Counted from the stretch's first letter, positions 43,620-53,358 are shown. The stretch: DNA of 64,000 nt from Micrococcus porci (GCF_020097155.1 NZ_CP083691.1:1674001-1738000), one strand, 5' to 3'. The notes: generated by a model from the sequence alone, not told the origin. Translations and numbers: made by a program.

Positions 43620-44317
43620 CCGGCGGCGCCGGGCCGCACCGCGGCGAGGTCGGCCAGGCCGCGACCGGCGAGGGTGCCCCACTGGACGGTGGCCGCCCCC
43701 TCGGGCAGGGGCAGCACGCTGGGCACGCCCACGGTGGGGAGGCCGGCGGCGACGGCGGCCGCCACGCCGACCGGGGAGTCCTCCACGGCCACGCAGTCCT
43801 CCGCGCGCAGCCCAGGGACGTGCGCGGACAGCTCCTCCAGCGCCAGGAGGTAGGCCTCCGGGTCCGGCTTGCCGCGGCTCACGCGGTCGCCCGTCACGAC
43901 CACCCGCAGGGCACCGGCGGGGGCCCGCTCCGCCAGGACGCGGGCCAGCGGCGCGTGGGACATGGTCACCAGCGCGCCGGGGACGCCGGCCTCGGCCTGC
44001 GCGGTGAGCAGCTCGAGGGCCCCCGGGCGCCACGGGGTGGCGGCCTCCACACCGCGGGCGACCTCCGCCATGGTGGCCTCGATGATCTCCGGCACCTCCA
44101 TGCGCAGGCCGGCGGCCCGGAGCGAGCGCGCGCCCTCGTCGAGGGGGCGCCCCACCAGGGAGGCCGCGAGCCCGTCGGACCACGTCCCGCCGTGCTCCTC
44201 CACGAGGCGCCGCTGGACCGCGTTCCACAGCGGCTCGGTGTCCACGAGGGTCCCGTCCATGTCCCACAGCAGGGCGGCGGGCAGGACGGGCGCGGGCGCG
44301 GCGGGGGTGCGGGGCAT
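43616..44317 (-). CDS. HAD-superfamily phosphatase (beta-phosphoglucomutase-like)
   Basis: The 233-residue hydrolase has all four HAD motifs: DMDGTLVDTEP (nucleophile Asp), VTMSHAP, KPDPEAYL, and EDSPVGVAAA. A helical cap lies between motifs 1 and 2, as in subfamily I phosphatases. The substrate is a small phosphorylated molecule that cannot be named from the sequence. It is probably the first gene of the HAD-M50-trmI-arc-dop operon. It is divergent from the PAC2 gene, with 71 bases between the starts. Confidence 0.88.
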   Translation of the reverse strand: MPRTPAAPAPVLPAALLWDMDGTLVDTEPLWNAVQRRLVEEHGGTWSDGLAASLVGRPLDEGARSLRAAGLRMEVPEIIEATMAEVARGVEAATPWRPGALELLTAQAEAGVPGALVTMSHAPLARVLAERAPAGALRVVVTGDRVSRGKPDPEAYLLALEELSAHVPGLRAEDCVAVEDSPVGVAAAVAAGLPTVGVPSVLPLPEGAATVQWGTLAGRGLADLAAVRPGAAG

Positions 44318-44388
44318 GCTGGCATCCTATCGAGGCCCCGGAAGGCGGGAGGTGACCACGGGCGCCGCGGCGTGCCTAGGGTGGGCCC

Positions 44389-45360
44389 ATGGACGAACAG
44401 ACGGACCCCGGATCCCTGGACGGCGCCCCCTCCCCGGAGGACCGGCTCGGCGCCCTGCGCGCGCACCTCACCGCCACCGTCCCGGAGGTGGAGGACGGCT
44501 CCCGCCCGCCCGCCGTCCTGCTGCTGGCGTTCGAGGGGTGGAACGACGCCGGGGAGGCCGCGACCGGCGCCCTCGCCGAGCTGAGCGCCCAGTGGGAGGC
44601 CGCCCCGGCCGGCGTCGTCTGCGACGGGGAGTACTACGACTACCAGGTGACCCGTCCCGTGGTGCACCGCGACGCCGACGGGCTCGGCACGCTCGAGTGG
44701 CCGGCCCTGCGCGTCCACGAGGCCCGGCTGGACGCGCACGGCGCCCCCGTCCCGGACGGCGAGGCGGTCCCGGCCGACGGCCTGCGGGTCCTCCTCGCCT
44801 CCGGCGTCGAGCCGAACGTGCGCTGGCGCGCCTACGTGGAGGAGCTGCTGCGCTGGGCCGAGGCGGAGGGCGTGGACGCCGTCCTGACCCTCGGGGCGCT
44901 GCTGGCGGACGTGCCCCACAGCCGCCCGCTGCGGGCCCGGCCGACGTCGCCGCTCGTGGCGGTCCGCGTCGCCGTCGACGCCGGCCTGCCCGCCTACGAG
45001 GGGCCCACGGGCATCGTCGGGGTCGTGACGGACGAGGCGGCCCGGCGGGGCACCGCGTCTCTGTCCCTGTGGGGGGCGGTACCGCACTACGTGGCGCAGG
45101 CGCCCTCGCCCAAGACCCTGCTGGGCCTGGTGGAGGCCGTGGAGGACCTGCTGCACGTGGAGCTGCTCACCCACGCGTTGCGGGACGACGCCCAGGCCTG
45201 GCAGCGCGGCGTGGACGAGCTGGCCCGCGAGGACCCGGAGGTGGCGTCCTACGTGCGCCGGCTCGAGGAGAGCCAGGACGCGCAGGAGCTGCCCGAGGCC
45301 TCGGGCGAGGCCATCGCGCGCGAGTTCGAGCGCTACCTGCGGGGCCGCGGCCGTGACTGA
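44389..45360 (+). CDS. PAC2 family protein
   Basis: The 323-residue protein matches the PAC2 (proteasome assembly chaperone 2-like) family of actinobacteria. Visible blocks are PPAVLLLAFEGWNDAGEAAT, YYDYQVTRP, the region LLASGVEPNVRWRAYVEEL, and TLGALLADVPHSRP. Bacterial members include M. tuberculosis Rv2125, which occupies a comparable place near mshC. No role in proteasome assembly has been shown for them, and this region has no proteasome genes at all. It is divergent from the HAD gene and converges with mshC. Confidence 0.88.
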   Translation: MDEQTDPGSLDGAPSPEDRLGALRAHLTATVPEVEDGSRPPAVLLLAFEGWNDAGEAATGALAELSAQWEAAPAGVVCDGEYYDYQVTRPVVHRDADGLGTLEWPALRVHEARLDAHGAPVPDGEAVPADGLRVLLASGVEPNVRWRAYVEELLRWAEAEGVDAVLTLGALLADVPHSRPLRARPTSPLVAVRVAVDAGLPAYEGPTGIVGVVTDEAARRGTASLSLWGAVPHYVAQAPSPKTLLGLVEAVEDLLHVELLTHALRDDAQAWQRGVDELAREDPEVASYVRRLEESQDAQELPEASGEAIAREFERYLRGRGRD

Positions 45361-45429
45361 CCGCCGCGCCGACCTCGGTGCGGGTCTCTCCCGCCCCGGG
45401 CCCCGGGACGGTCGCCCGGCGCTGTCGGC

Positions 45430-46695
45430 TCAGCGCAGGCGCAGTCCGAGCAGGGCGTCGACGACGTCGGCCACCGGCAGGGGCTCGGCCGTGGTGGAGA
45501 GCCCGTCGAGGGTGCCGTCGGCCCAGGCGTCGAGCACGCGCAGGGCGGCGGGGGCGTCGAGGTCCTCGGAGAGGGCGGTGTGCGCGGCCGCCAGGACGGC
45601 GGCGCCGGCATCGGCGTGGGGGCCGTCGAGGGCGGACCGCCAGCGGGCCACGCGCTCCTCGGCCGCCGTGAGGAGGTCCTCGGACCACTCCCAGTCGGAG
45701 CGGTAGTGGCGGTCCAGGATGGCCGCGCGGATGGCCACCGGCTCCACGCCCCGGGCGCGCAGGCGGGAGACGAGCTCGAGGTTGCCCAGGGACTTGGACA
45801 TCTTCTGCCCGTCCAGGGCCACCATCCCCGAGTGCAGGAACGTGTGGGCCAGGGGACGGCCGTCCACGGCGGTGGCGTGGGCGGCGGAGAACTCGTGGTG
45901 CGGGAAGCGCAGGTCCGAGCCGCCGCCCTGCACGGTGAACGGCGCAGGCAGGTGCTCGCGCGCGATCGCGGAGCACTCGATGTGCCAGCCCGGGCGACCG
46001 GAGCCGAGCGCCCCGCCGTCCCAGGCGGGCTCGCCCTCGCGATGCACGCGCCACAGCAGCGGGTCGAGGGGGTCTCGCTTGCCGGGGCGGCCGGGGTCCC
46101 CGCCCCGCTCCGGGAACACCTCCTCCATCTGCGCCCGGTCCATCGCGCTGACGGAGCCGAGCGTCCAGCCGCCGCGGGCCTGGGCGGCCGCGGAGTCGAA
46201 GTAGACGTCGCCGTCGGGCTCGCCATCCGTGCCCGGCACGCGATACGCGGTGCCGCCCTCCAGCATGGCCTCCACGGCGCGGACGACGAGGTCGATCGCC
46301 TCGGTGGCGCCGACGTAGTGGTCCGGGGCGAAGACGTTCAGGGCCTCCATGTCCGAGCGGAACAGGTCGGTCTGCTCGCGGGCCAGCTCGCGCCAGTCCA
46401 CGCCCGTCGCCTCGGCCCGCTCCAGCAGCGGGTCGTCGACGTCGGTCACGTTCTGCGTGTAGGCCACCTCCAGGCCCGCGGCGCGCCAGTAGCGCTGCAG
46501 CAGGTCGAAGGAGACGTACGTGGTGGCGTGGCCCAGGTGCGTCGCGTCGTAGGGGGTGATGCCGCAGACGTAGAGCGACGCCGTCCGGGCGTCGTTGCCC
46601 GGGTGGCGCAGGGCCTGCGTGGCGGTGTCGAAGACGCGCAGGCGGTCGGGCTGGACGGGCAGGGCGCGTGGGGCGGGGGTGCTCCAGGACTTCAC
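45430..46695 (-). CDS. mshC: L-cysteine:1D-myo-inositol 2-amino-2-deoxy-alpha-D-glucopyranoside ligase MshC
   Basis: The 421-residue ATP-dependent ligase joins cysteine to GlcN-inositol, the third committed step of mycothiol synthesis. It is a class I cysteinyl-tRNA synthetase relative without an anticodon-binding domain. It has the zinc cysteine in [16 protein letters not shown] (also the HIGH motif), PGWHIECS, and KMSKS. GTG 46695 is chosen for the GAGGAG signal 4 bases upstream and the conserved MKSW start. The MshA-like domain needed for the first step is encoded about 5 kb away. Confidence 0.95.
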   Translation of the reverse strand: MKSWSTPAPRALPVQPDRLRVFDTATQALRHPGNDARTASLYVCGITPYDATHLGHATTYVSFDLLQRYWRAAGLEVAYTQNVTDVDDPLLERAEATGVDWRELAREQTDLFRSDMEALNVFAPDHYVGATEAIDLVVRAVEAMLEGGTAYRVPGTDGEPDGDVYFDSAAAQARGGWTLGSVSAMDRAQMEEVFPERGGDPGRPGKRDPLDPLLWRVHREGEPAWDGGALGSGRPGWHIECSAIAREHLPAPFTVQGGGSDLRFPHHEFSAAHATAVDGRPLAHTFLHSGMVALDGQKMSKSLGNLELVSRLRARGVEPVAIRAAILDRHYRSDWEWSEDLLTAAEERVARWRSALDGPHADAGAAVLAAAHTALSEDLDAPAALRVLDAWADGTLDGLSTTAEPLPVADVVDALLGLRLR

Positions 46696-46745
46696 GGTGC
46701 TCCTCGTGGGGGACGACGACGGCGGGGGCGGGTCCGCGGTGGGGT

Positions 46746-47579
46746 TCAGGCGGCGATCAGGCCGGTGCCGAGCAGGACGAACAGCACCAGGCCGAGGGCG
46801 ATGCGGTACCAGACGAACGGCATGTAGGAGTTGGTGGTGATGAACTTCATCAGCCACGCGATCACGGCGTAGCCGACGACGAACGCGATCGCGGTGGCCA
46901 GGATGGTCTCCCCCATGCCGTACGGACCGGCCTGGCCGGGCTCGGTGACGACCTTGGCGACCTTGTAGAGGCCCGATGCGAACACGGCGGGCACAGCGAG
47001 CAGGAACGCGTAGCGGGCGGCGGCCTCGCGGGTGTAGCCCATGGCCAGGCCGGCGGTGATGGTGCCGCCGGAGCGGGAGACGCCTGGGATCAGGGCGAGG
47101 GCCTGGGCGAAGCCGTACACGATGCCGTCCTTGAGGGTCAGCTTCTCCAGGGGCTTGGTCTGGCGCCCCTTCCGGTCGGCGAGGGCCAGCAGCACGCCGA
47201 AGACGATCAGCATGGTGGCCGTGATCCAGAGGGAGCGGAACTCGGTGTCGATCCAGTCCTGCAGGAGCAGGCCCAGCACGCCGATGGGGATCGAGCCGAT
47301 GATGATGAGCCATCCCATCCGCACGTCCGGGTCCGAGTGCGGGACCTTGCCGGCGAGGGCCTGGAACCAGCGGGAGATGATCCGGCTGATGTCCTTCCAG
47401 AAGTAGATCAGCACGGCGGTCTCGGTGCCGAGCTGCGTGATGGCGGTGAAGGCGGCCCCGGGGTCGGCCGCGGACGGCAGGAACTCGCCGACGATGCGGA
47501 TGTGAGCCGAGGAGGAGATGGGGAGGAACTCCGTCAGGCCCTGCACGAGGCCGAGGATGATTGCTTCGATCCAAGTCAC
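46746..47579 (-). CDS. uppP: Undecaprenyl-diphosphatase UppP
   Basis: The 277-residue integral membrane enzyme dephosphorylates undecaprenyl diphosphate to recycle the cell-wall lipid carrier and confers bacitracin tolerance. The family motifs are visible in [17 protein letters not shown] near the N-terminus and [14 protein letters not shown] around residue 160. About eight hydrophobic segments are present. It lies 50 bases upstream of mshC on the same strand, as in mycobacteria (Rv2136c region). ATG 47579 gives the conserved start [10 protein letters not shown]. Confidence 0.95.
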   Translation of the reverse strand: MTWIEAIILGLVQGLTEFLPISSSAHIRIVGEFLPSAADPGAAFTAITQLGTETAVLIYFWKDISRIISRWFQALAGKVPHSDPDVRMGWLIIIGSIPIGVLGLLLQDWIDTEFRSLWITATMLIVFGVLLALADRKGRQTKPLEKLTLKDGIVYGFAQALALIPGVSRSGGTITAGLAMGYTREAAARYAFLLAVPAVFASGLYKVAKVVTEPGQAGPYGMGETILATAIAFVVGYAVIAWLMKFITTNSYMPFVWYRIALGLVLFVLLGTGLIAA

Positions 47580-47599
47580 GGAGGGTCACTGTACGGCAT

Positions 47600-47636
47600 G
47601 GCCCCGCGCCCGCCCTGGGCGGGCGGGCGCGGGGCC
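47600..47636 (-). terminator. Terminator after the small acidic protein gene
   Basis: Arms 47600-47615 and 47621-47636 pair perfectly over 16 bp with a 5-base loop. It lies between the small gene at 47669-47896 and uppP. Confidence 0.82.
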
Positions 47637-47668
47637 GGGGATCGGGCGTGAGGCCCGGGGAAGAGGGG

Positions 47669-47896
47669 TCAGTCCTCCTCGTCGAGGTCGTCCTCGTCGT
47701 CGAACAGCTCGAGGGGGGTGACCTCCTCGGTCTCGGCGTAGAGGGCCTCCTCGTACGCGTCGAAGGCGTCGGCGACGGCGAAGAAGGCGGCCTCCACGGC
47801 CGGATCGTCCTCCCCGCGACGGTTCTGCGCGGCGACGAGGTGCTCGTTCAGGGCGGAGGTGAGGGCCTCGAGGGCCACGCGGGCGTCAGAGCTCAT
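47669..47896 (-). CDS. Small conserved acidic protein of Micrococcales (often labelled primosomal protein)
   Basis: The 75-residue protein has an N-terminal helical region ([20 protein letters not shown]) with ARRGEDD-like [10 protein letters not shown] and a strongly acidic C-terminus ([11 protein letters not shown]). Similar short proteins are conserved in Micrococcaceae and some are labelled primosomal protein, but nothing in the sequence supports that function. The start is placed at ATG 47896, where the conserved part begins. An upstream ATG at 47929 would add 11 residues. It has its own terminator. Confidence 0.65.
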   Translation of the reverse strand: MSSDARVALEALTSALNEHLVAAQNRRGEDDPAVEAAFFAVADAFDAYEEALYAETEEVTPLELFDDEDDLDEED

Positions 47897-47961
47897 GCCC
47901 CCACCGTAGCCCGGCGGTCCCTCCGCCACCAGGTCCGCCGCGGTCTGCCACCATGGACGGT

Positions 47962-48198
47962 ATGCGTGAGCAGCTGATGTCCTCGACCCTGGACTCGATC
48001 GCCCGGGGCGAGAAGTGGGAGTACCTCGTGATCACCGTGGCCCCGCACGAGTCCCTCGCCGACGCCCGGCGGCGCCTCGTGGACCACGCCGAGTACGGGC
48101 AGTGGGAGCTGCAACGATCCGTCCACTACCGCGGCGGGACCCGCCGCCACTGGATGCGGCGGCGGGTCATCCGGGTGCGCTCCACGCTGCAGTCCTGA
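47962..48198 (+). CDS. DUF5703 family small protein
   Basis: The 78-residue basic protein is recognised by the central block KWEYLVITVAPHESLADARR followed by YGQWELQRSVHYRGGTRR and the C-terminal RRRVIRVR. This is the pattern of the actinobacterial DUF5703 family. The function is unknown. The start is uncertain: ATG 47962 fits the usual family N-terminus MRE, while ATG 47953 would add three residues. Neither has a strong ribosome signal. It converges with the M20 peptidase gene, with 23 bases between the stops. Confidence 0.75.
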   Translation: MREQLMSSTLDSIARGEKWEYLVITVAPHESLADARRRLVDHAEYGQWELQRSVHYRGGTRRHWMRRRVIRVRSTLQS

Positions 48199-48221
48199 GC
48201 GGCCCCCGCTCAGGACACCGC

Positions 48222-49550
48222 TCAGGCGCGAGGCTCGAGGACGTGCTCCAGCACGCGGCAGCCGAACCGCAGGGACTCCACGGGCACGCGCTCGTCGATC
48301 CCGTGGAACAGCCGCGTGAACTCCAGGCCCGAGGGGAGCTGGAGCGGGCTGAAGCCGTAGCCCGCGATGCCGAGCCGGTGCAGCGACTTGTTGTCCGTCC
48401 CCGCGCCCAGCATGAACGGCAGCACGTGGGCGCCGGGGTCCTCGGCGTCGAGGGCCGACGCCATCCGCTCCACGAGGTCGCCGGAGAAGGGCACCTCCAG
48501 GCCGGTGTCCTGGTGTTCGGGGGAGATCTCGATGCCGTCGCCGGCGAGGTCGGCGAGCTCGGCGAGGGTCTGCTCCTCCTCGCCCGGGATCAGCCGGACG
48601 TCCACGGTCCCTGTGGCGGTCGACGGGATGACGTTGTGCTTGTAGCCGGCGGTGAGGCCCGTGGGATTGGAGGAGGTGCGCAGGGTGCCGGCCACCCAGT
48701 CCCGGGCGTGGCCGAGCGCCTGCAGCTGCGGCGTCGGGTCCCGCTCGTCGAACGGGGTGCCGGTGATCTCGGCGACCTCCTCGAGCAGCTGGCGGGTGGT
48801 CTTGGTGTAGGTCAGCGGCCAGGGGTGGCGGCCGATCCGCTCCATCGCCCCGGCCAGGCGGGTGACGGCGTTGTCGGTGTGCGGCGCCGATCCGTGGCCG
48901 GGGGCCCCCTGCGCGCGGAGGTTGAGCCAGGCGAGCCCCTTCTCCCCCGTCTGCACGAGGTAGGCGCGCGTCCCCGCGACGTCCGTGGAGAAGCCGCCGA
49001 CCTCGCTGATCGCCTCCGTGCACCCCGCGAACAGCTCCGGGCGATGCGCCACCAGCCACTGGGCGCCGAAGACGCCGCCGGCCTCCTCGTCGGAGAAGAA
49101 GGCGACGACGACGGGGCGCCGGGGTCGCCGGCCGGTGCGGGCCAGGTGGACGAGCACGGACAGGATCATCGCGTCCATGCCCTTCATGTCCACGGCCCCG
49201 CGGCCCCAGATCATGCCGTCCCTGAACTCGGCGCCGAAGGGGTCGACGGTCCACTCGTCGGGCTCGGCGGGGACCACGTCCGTGTGCCCGTGCAGGACGA
49301 GACCGGGCGCCTCCGGGTCCCACCCCTCCAGCCGGCCCACCACCGAGACCCGGCCCGGGGCGGACTCGATCAGCTCCGGCTCCATGCCGGCCTTGCGCAT
49401 CCACGCGGCGCAGAGCTCGGCGGCCTCGGGCTCGCCCACGGAGCGGCCGCCGCCGTGGTTGGTCGTGTCGATCCGGATGAGGTCGCGGCAGATCTCGACG
49501 ACGTCGGCGTCGGCCGTGGACGGGGCGGTGGAAGGGGTCGAGGCATCCAT
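48222..49550 (-). CDS. M20/M25/M40 family metallopeptidase
   Basis: The 442-residue zinc hydrolase has LVLHGHTDVVPAEPDEW (metal-binding His and Asp), IWGRGAVDMKGMDAM, and the catalytic glutamates in FFSDEEAGG. A lid or dimerisation domain lies at about residues 190-320, and a C-terminal histidine ligand in LFHGIDERVP. It is distinct from the M20 dipeptidase at 3.3 kb and resembles the ArgE/DapE/carboxypeptidase branch. The exact substrate is unknown. It is divergent from the tRNA-Leu gene. Confidence 0.88.
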   Translation of the reverse strand: MDASTPSTAPSTADADVVEICRDLIRIDTTNHGGGRSVGEPEAAELCAAWMRKAGMEPELIESAPGRVSVVGRLEGWDPEAPGLVLHGHTDVVPAEPDEWTVDPFGAEFRDGMIWGRGAVDMKGMDAMILSVLVHLARTGRRPRRPVVVAFFSDEEAGGVFGAQWLVAHRPELFAGCTEAISEVGGFSTDVAGTRAYLVQTGEKGLAWLNLRAQGAPGHGSAPHTDNAVTRLAGAMERIGRHPWPLTYTKTTRQLLEEVAEITGTPFDERDPTPQLQALGHARDWVAGTLRTSSNPTGLTAGYKHNVIPSTATGTVDVRLIPGEEEQTLAELADLAGDGIEISPEHQDTGLEVPFSGDLVERMASALDAEDPGAHVLPFMLGAGTDNKSLHRLGIAGYGFSPLQLPSGLEFTRLFHGIDERVPVESLRFGCRVLEHVLEPRA

Positions 49551-49661
49551 GCGGCGAGCCTAGCGGGGCCGGATTCGCATGTCGCGCGGAGCCGTGCTAC
49601 AGTTCTCGAGTTGCCTGCCGGAGAACGTCGAGAAATCGGACGGTGCCGGAGGCGCTCCTGA

Positions 49662-49745
49662 GCGCGAGTGGCGGAATTGGTAGACGCGCAGCGTTGAGGT
49701 CGCTGTGCCCGCAAGGGCGTGGGGGTTCAAGTCCCCCCTCGCGCA
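49662..49745 (+). tRNA. tRNA-Leu (anticodon GAG)
   Basis: The 84-base sequence folds into a class II tRNA. The acceptor stem pairs GCGCGAG (49662-49668) with CTCGCGC (49738-49744), and A49745 is the discriminator. The anticodon loop TTGAGGT carries GAG at 49696-49698. A long variable arm (TGCCCGCAAGGGCGT) and a T-arm with GGTTCAAGTCC are present. CCA is not encoded. It reads CUC and CUU. A perfect terminator hairpin follows. Confidence 0.97.
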
Positions 49746-49760
49746 CACCTCAGTGAGAGG

Positions 49761-49793
49761 CGAAGGCCCCGGTCCTGTGGACCGGGGCCTTCG
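49761..49793 (+). terminator. Terminator after tRNA-Leu
   Basis: Arms 49761-49775 and 49779-49793 pair perfectly over 15 bp with a 3-base loop, 16 bases after the tRNA. Confidence 0.9.
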
Positions 49794-49870
49794 TCGTGTG
49801 CGCCGCGCTCTAGAGTGGAAGCGGCAGGCGCGCCCCGCCTGCCTCACCGTCACGGAAGGTCCTCACCTGC

Positions 49871-52800
49871 ATGCCTGAGAACGCCCGCGCCCTCCTCCGC
49901 CGCCTCGCCCGTGCGCACGGCGTCCAGACCGAGTACGTCGGCCAGGACGGCTCCGACCAGTCCGTCGCGGACGAGACGCTGGTCCGGGTCCTGTCGGCGC
50001 TCGGCGTGGAGGTCGACGCCGACGGCGTGGCCGGCCTCACCGAGGCGCTCGATGCGGTGGACGCCGCGCCGTGGCGGGACGTCCTCCCGCCCACCGTCGT
50101 CGCCCGGCAGGGGCACCGCTCGACCGTGCCGGTGCACGTCGCCCGCGGTGCGGCCGTGCAGGTGCGGCTGGTGCAGGAGGACGGCCGCGTGGTGGACCTG
50201 CCCACCCGTGAGGCGGTCGGGGCAACCCTGGTGGTCGACGGCCAGGAGCGGGTGCGCCACGACCTGGACCTTCCCGAGGACCTGCCGCTGGGCTGGCATC
50301 GGCTCGAGGCGGTCTCCGAGACCGGCTCCGTCGCCAGGGCCACGCTCGTCTCCGCCCCCGCCGCGCTGACCACGGCCGCCCCGTTCCTGGCCCGGCGGGG
50401 CTGGGGTGTGGCCGCGCAGGGGTACTCGGTGACGTCCTCGGGATCCTGGGGCGTCGGGGACGCCCACGACGCCGGCTCCCTCGCCGAGCTCGCGGCCCCG
50501 CACGGGGCGGACTTCCTGCTGCTGCACCCCCTGCACGCGGTCGAGCCGGCGGGCGCCCCCGCGGACTCCCCCTACTCCCCCGTGTCCCGCCGGTTCCTCT
50601 CCGCGTTCCTGATCCGCGTCACGGACATCCCCGAGTTCGCCGCGCTGCCCGCCGAGGAGCAGAAGCGGCTGGCCGCCGCGGGCCGCGCGGTGCAGGAGGC
50701 CGTGCTCACGGGCGGGACGATCGACCGCGCCGCCGTGGCCGAGGTGCTCTGGCCCGCGCTCGAGGCGGTCTGGCGTGCACCCCGCACGTCCGAGCGCGAC
50801 GCCGACTATGCCGCCTTCCGCGACCGGCAGGGGACGGGCCTGGACGACTTCGCCGCCTGGTCCGTCCTGCGGCGCGACGCGCTGCGCGCGGGCGTGGCAG
50901 GCCCGGATCCGACGGACCCCGCCGCGGGGCCCGGGTCCGACGGCGTCCGGCGGGTGCGCGCCGAGCGCGCGGACGAGCTCGACTTCCACCGCTGGGTGCA
51001 GTGGATCGCGGACGAGCAGCTCGCGGCCGCCCAGGAGCGCGCCCGGGAGGCGGGCATGCGGATGGGCGTCATGCTCGACCTCGCCGTCGGCGCCACGCGC
51101 GGCTCGGCCGACGCCTGGATGCTCGGTGACGTTCTCGTGCCCTCCATGTCCGTGGGCGCGCCGCCGGAGGTGTTCAACCAGCTCGGCCAGGACTGGTCCC
51201 AGCACCCCTGGCATCCGCGGCGTCTGGCCGAGACCGGCTACGCCGCCTTCCGGGACATGCTCCGCACTCTCATGGCGCACGCCGGCGGACTGCGCATGGA
51301 CCACGTCCTCGGGCTCTTCCGCCTCTGGTGGATCCCGGAGGGCCTCGGCGCCCCGCAGGGCGCCTACGTCCACTACGATCACGAGGCCATGCTGGCCGTC
51401 CTGACCCTGGAGGCGGAGCGGGCCGGCGTCGTGGTGATCGGCGAGGACCTGGGCACCTTCGAGCCCTGGGTCCAGCGGCGGCTCGCCGAGGCCGGCGTGC
51501 TCGGCACGTCGATTCTCTGGTTCGAGCAGGAGGACGGCGTCCCCACGCCCCCCGAGCAGTACCGGCGCCTCTGCATGGCCGCGGTGAACACCCACGACCT
51601 CCCGCCCACGGCGGGCTACCTCGAGGGCGTCCACATCGACCTGCGCGAGCGCCTGGGGCTCTACACCGCGGACGTCGCCGCGGAGCGGCGGCGCTCCGCG
51701 GCCGAGGTCGAGGCGTTCCTGGGCGCGGCCCGGAAGCGCGGTCTGCTCGAGGCCACCGGGCCGGACGGGGTCGAGACCGTCGAGGACCGGGTGGTGGCCC
51801 TGCACCGGCTGCTCGCGCAGGCGCCGTCGGCGCTGCACTGCGTAGGCCTCGTGGACGCGGTGGGCGAGCGCCGGATCCAGAACCAGCCGGGCACGCTCCA
51901 GGAGCAGTATCCGAACTGGACCGTCCCCCTGGGGGACGCCGACGGCCGCGTCCTGACGGTCGAGGACCTCGCCGGCACGGCCTCCGTCAGCCGGCTCTTC
52001 GACGCCGTCGCGGCCGAGCTGGACGCCTCGGTGCCGGTGGGGATCGCCGTCGCGTTCCACACCTCGCCGCTCGCACAGCCCGGCCAGGGCGACGCCGGCG
52101 GCCTGAACGTCTACGTGCGCCACTCCGCCCGCGCCCTCGCCCGGCTCGGGGTCCGCATGCTGCTGCTCACCCGCGCAGAGTCCCCCGTGGGCCCCTCCGG
52201 CGTCCGGGTGACGACCCTCCCCCAGGGCGAGGGCGCCCCGGACGTGACGGTGGTCGAACTGGCCGCCGGCCCGCAGGAGCCCGTGGCGAAGGAGGAACTG
52301 CCGGCCCACCGCGAGGCCTTCACGGCCGCGGCCCGGGAGTGGCTCGCCTCCGCCGACGTTCCGGGCGGTCCACTGCTCGGCGCGGCGGGCGCCGCCGCTG
52401 CCCGGGTGCGCTTCGTGCACGCCCACTACTGGCTGTCCGGCGACACCGCCGCCGCCGTGGCGGACGACCTGGGCGCGCCACGGGTGCAGACGATGCACAC
52501 GACCGGAGCGGTCAAGTCCGCCGGGGACCCCGGCCATCCCGAGCCCGCCGAGCGGCTCGCCGCCGAGGCCGACCTGGTCCGCCGCGCCGACCTCCTGGTG
52601 GTCAACTCCCCCGCCGAGTCCCGCGACCTCCAGGAGCTCCTCGACGTCGACCGTGACCGTGTCCGAGTGCTGCCCCCGGGCGTGGACCTCGAGTCGTTCA
52701 CCCCGGAGGGCCCGTCCCGCTGGCCCGGAGGCGACGCCGTCGGCGCCGACGCGCTGCGGGTGCTGTTCGCCGGCCGGGTCCAGGAGCACAAGGGTCCGCA

Positions 52801-53311
52801 CGTGCTCGTCGCCGCGCTCGCCGAGCTGCGGGCCCGCGCCGCGGACGGCGACCCGCGGGTGGTGCTGCACGTCAACGGGGAACAGTCCGGCCCGGCCGAC
52901 CTGGACCTCCCCGCGCTGGCCGCCCGGCTGGGCGTCGCCGACCTCGTGACGTTCTCCCCGCCCGTGCCGCCGGTCGAGCTCGCCGCACAGATGCGCGCGG
53001 CCGACGTCGTCGCCCTGCCCAGCGCCTCGGAGACCTACGGTCTCGTGGCCGTGGAGGCCCAGGCGGCCGGCACGCCGGTGCTCGCGCACCGGGTGGGCGG
53101 CCTCGTCCACGCCGTGCAGGACGGCGTCTCCGGCCGTCTGGTCATCCCGAACACGGCGTCGGCGTGGGCGGACGCCCTCGCCGCGGTGCGGGAGGACCGT
53201 CAGGCGTGGGACGCCATGGCCCCGGCGGCGGTGCGGCACGCCCGCGCCCACGCCTGGTCCGGCTGGGCGGAGGGACTGCTGGACGCCGTGGCGGGGTTGC
53301 CCCGCCCCTGA
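49871..53311 (+). CDS. malQ: 4-alpha-glucanotransferase fused to an MshA-type glycosyltransferase
   Basis: A single 1146-residue open frame joins two enzymes. Residues 1 to about 718 are a MalQ amylomaltase that rearranges alpha-1,4-glucans. It has an N-terminal helical extension, then the GH77 blocks GVMLDLAVGATRGSADAWM, RMDHVLGLFRLWW, VIGEDLGTFEPW and NTHDLPPTAGYLEG, and ends with the usual NWTVPLGDADGR region. From residue about 721 (GTG 52031) the chain continues as a GT4 enzyme with HTSPLAQPGQGDAGGLNVYV, HAHYWLSG and PGVDLESF. These are hallmarks of MshA, which makes GlcNAc-inositol phosphate for mycothiol. The junction has no linker. GTG 52031 could serve as an internal start for a separate MshA. 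Confidence 0.85.
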   Translation: MPENARALLRRLARAHGVQTEYVGQDGSDQSVADETLVRVLSALGVEVDADGVAGLTEALDAVDAAPWRDVLPPTVVARQGHRSTVPVHVARGAAVQVRLVQEDGRVVDLPTREAVGATLVVDGQERVRHDLDLPEDLPLGWHRLEAVSETGSVARATLVSAPAALTTAAPFLARRGWGVAAQGYSVTSSGSWGVGDAHDAGSLAELAAPHGADFLLLHPLHAVEPAGAPADSPYSPVSRRFLSAFLIRVTDIPEFAALPAEEQKRLAAAGRAVQEAVLTGGTIDRAAVAEVLWPALEAVWRAPRTSERDADYAAFRDRQGTGLDDFAAWSVLRRDALRAGVAGPDPTDPAAGPGSDGVRRVRAERADELDFHRWVQWIADEQLAAAQERAREAGMRMGVMLDLAVGATRGSADAWMLGDVLVPSMSVGAPPEVFNQLGQDWSQHPWHPRRLAETGYAAFRDMLRTLMAHAGGLRMDHVLGLFRLWWIPEGLGAPQGAYVHYDHEAMLAVLTLEAERAGVVVIGEDLGTFEPWVQRRLAEAGVLGTSILWFEQEDGVPTPPEQYRRLCMAAVNTHDLPPTAGYLEGVHIDLRERLGLYTADVAAERRRSAAEVEAFLGAARKRGLLEATGPDGVETVEDRVVALHRLLAQAPSALHCVGLVDAVGERRIQNQPGTLQEQYPNWTVPLGDADGRVLTVEDLAGTASVSRLFDAVAAELDASVPVGIAVAFHTSPLAQPGQGDAGGLNVYVRHSARALARLGVRMLLLTRAESPVGPSGVRVTTLPQGEGAPDVTVVELAAGPQEPVAKEELPAHREAFTAAAREWLASADVPGGPLLGAAGAAAARVRFVHAHYWLSGDTAAAVADDLGAPRVQTMHTTGAVKSAGDPGHPEPAERLAAEADLVRRADLLVVNSPAESRDLQELLDVDRDRVRVLPPGVDLESFTPEGPSRWPGGDAVGADALRVLFAGRVQEHKGPHVLVAALAELRARAADGDPRVVLHVNGEQSGPADLDLPALAARLGVADLVTFSPPVPPVELAAQMRAADVVALPSASETYGLVAVEAQAAGTPVLAHRVGGLVHAVQDGVSGRLVIPNTASAWADALAAVREDRQAWDAMAPAAVRHARAHAWSGWAEGLLDAVAGLPRP

Positions 53312-53358
53312 GCACGCCTCGCCGAGGAGCTCAGGGGCGGGCGCGCCCGGCCGACGGC

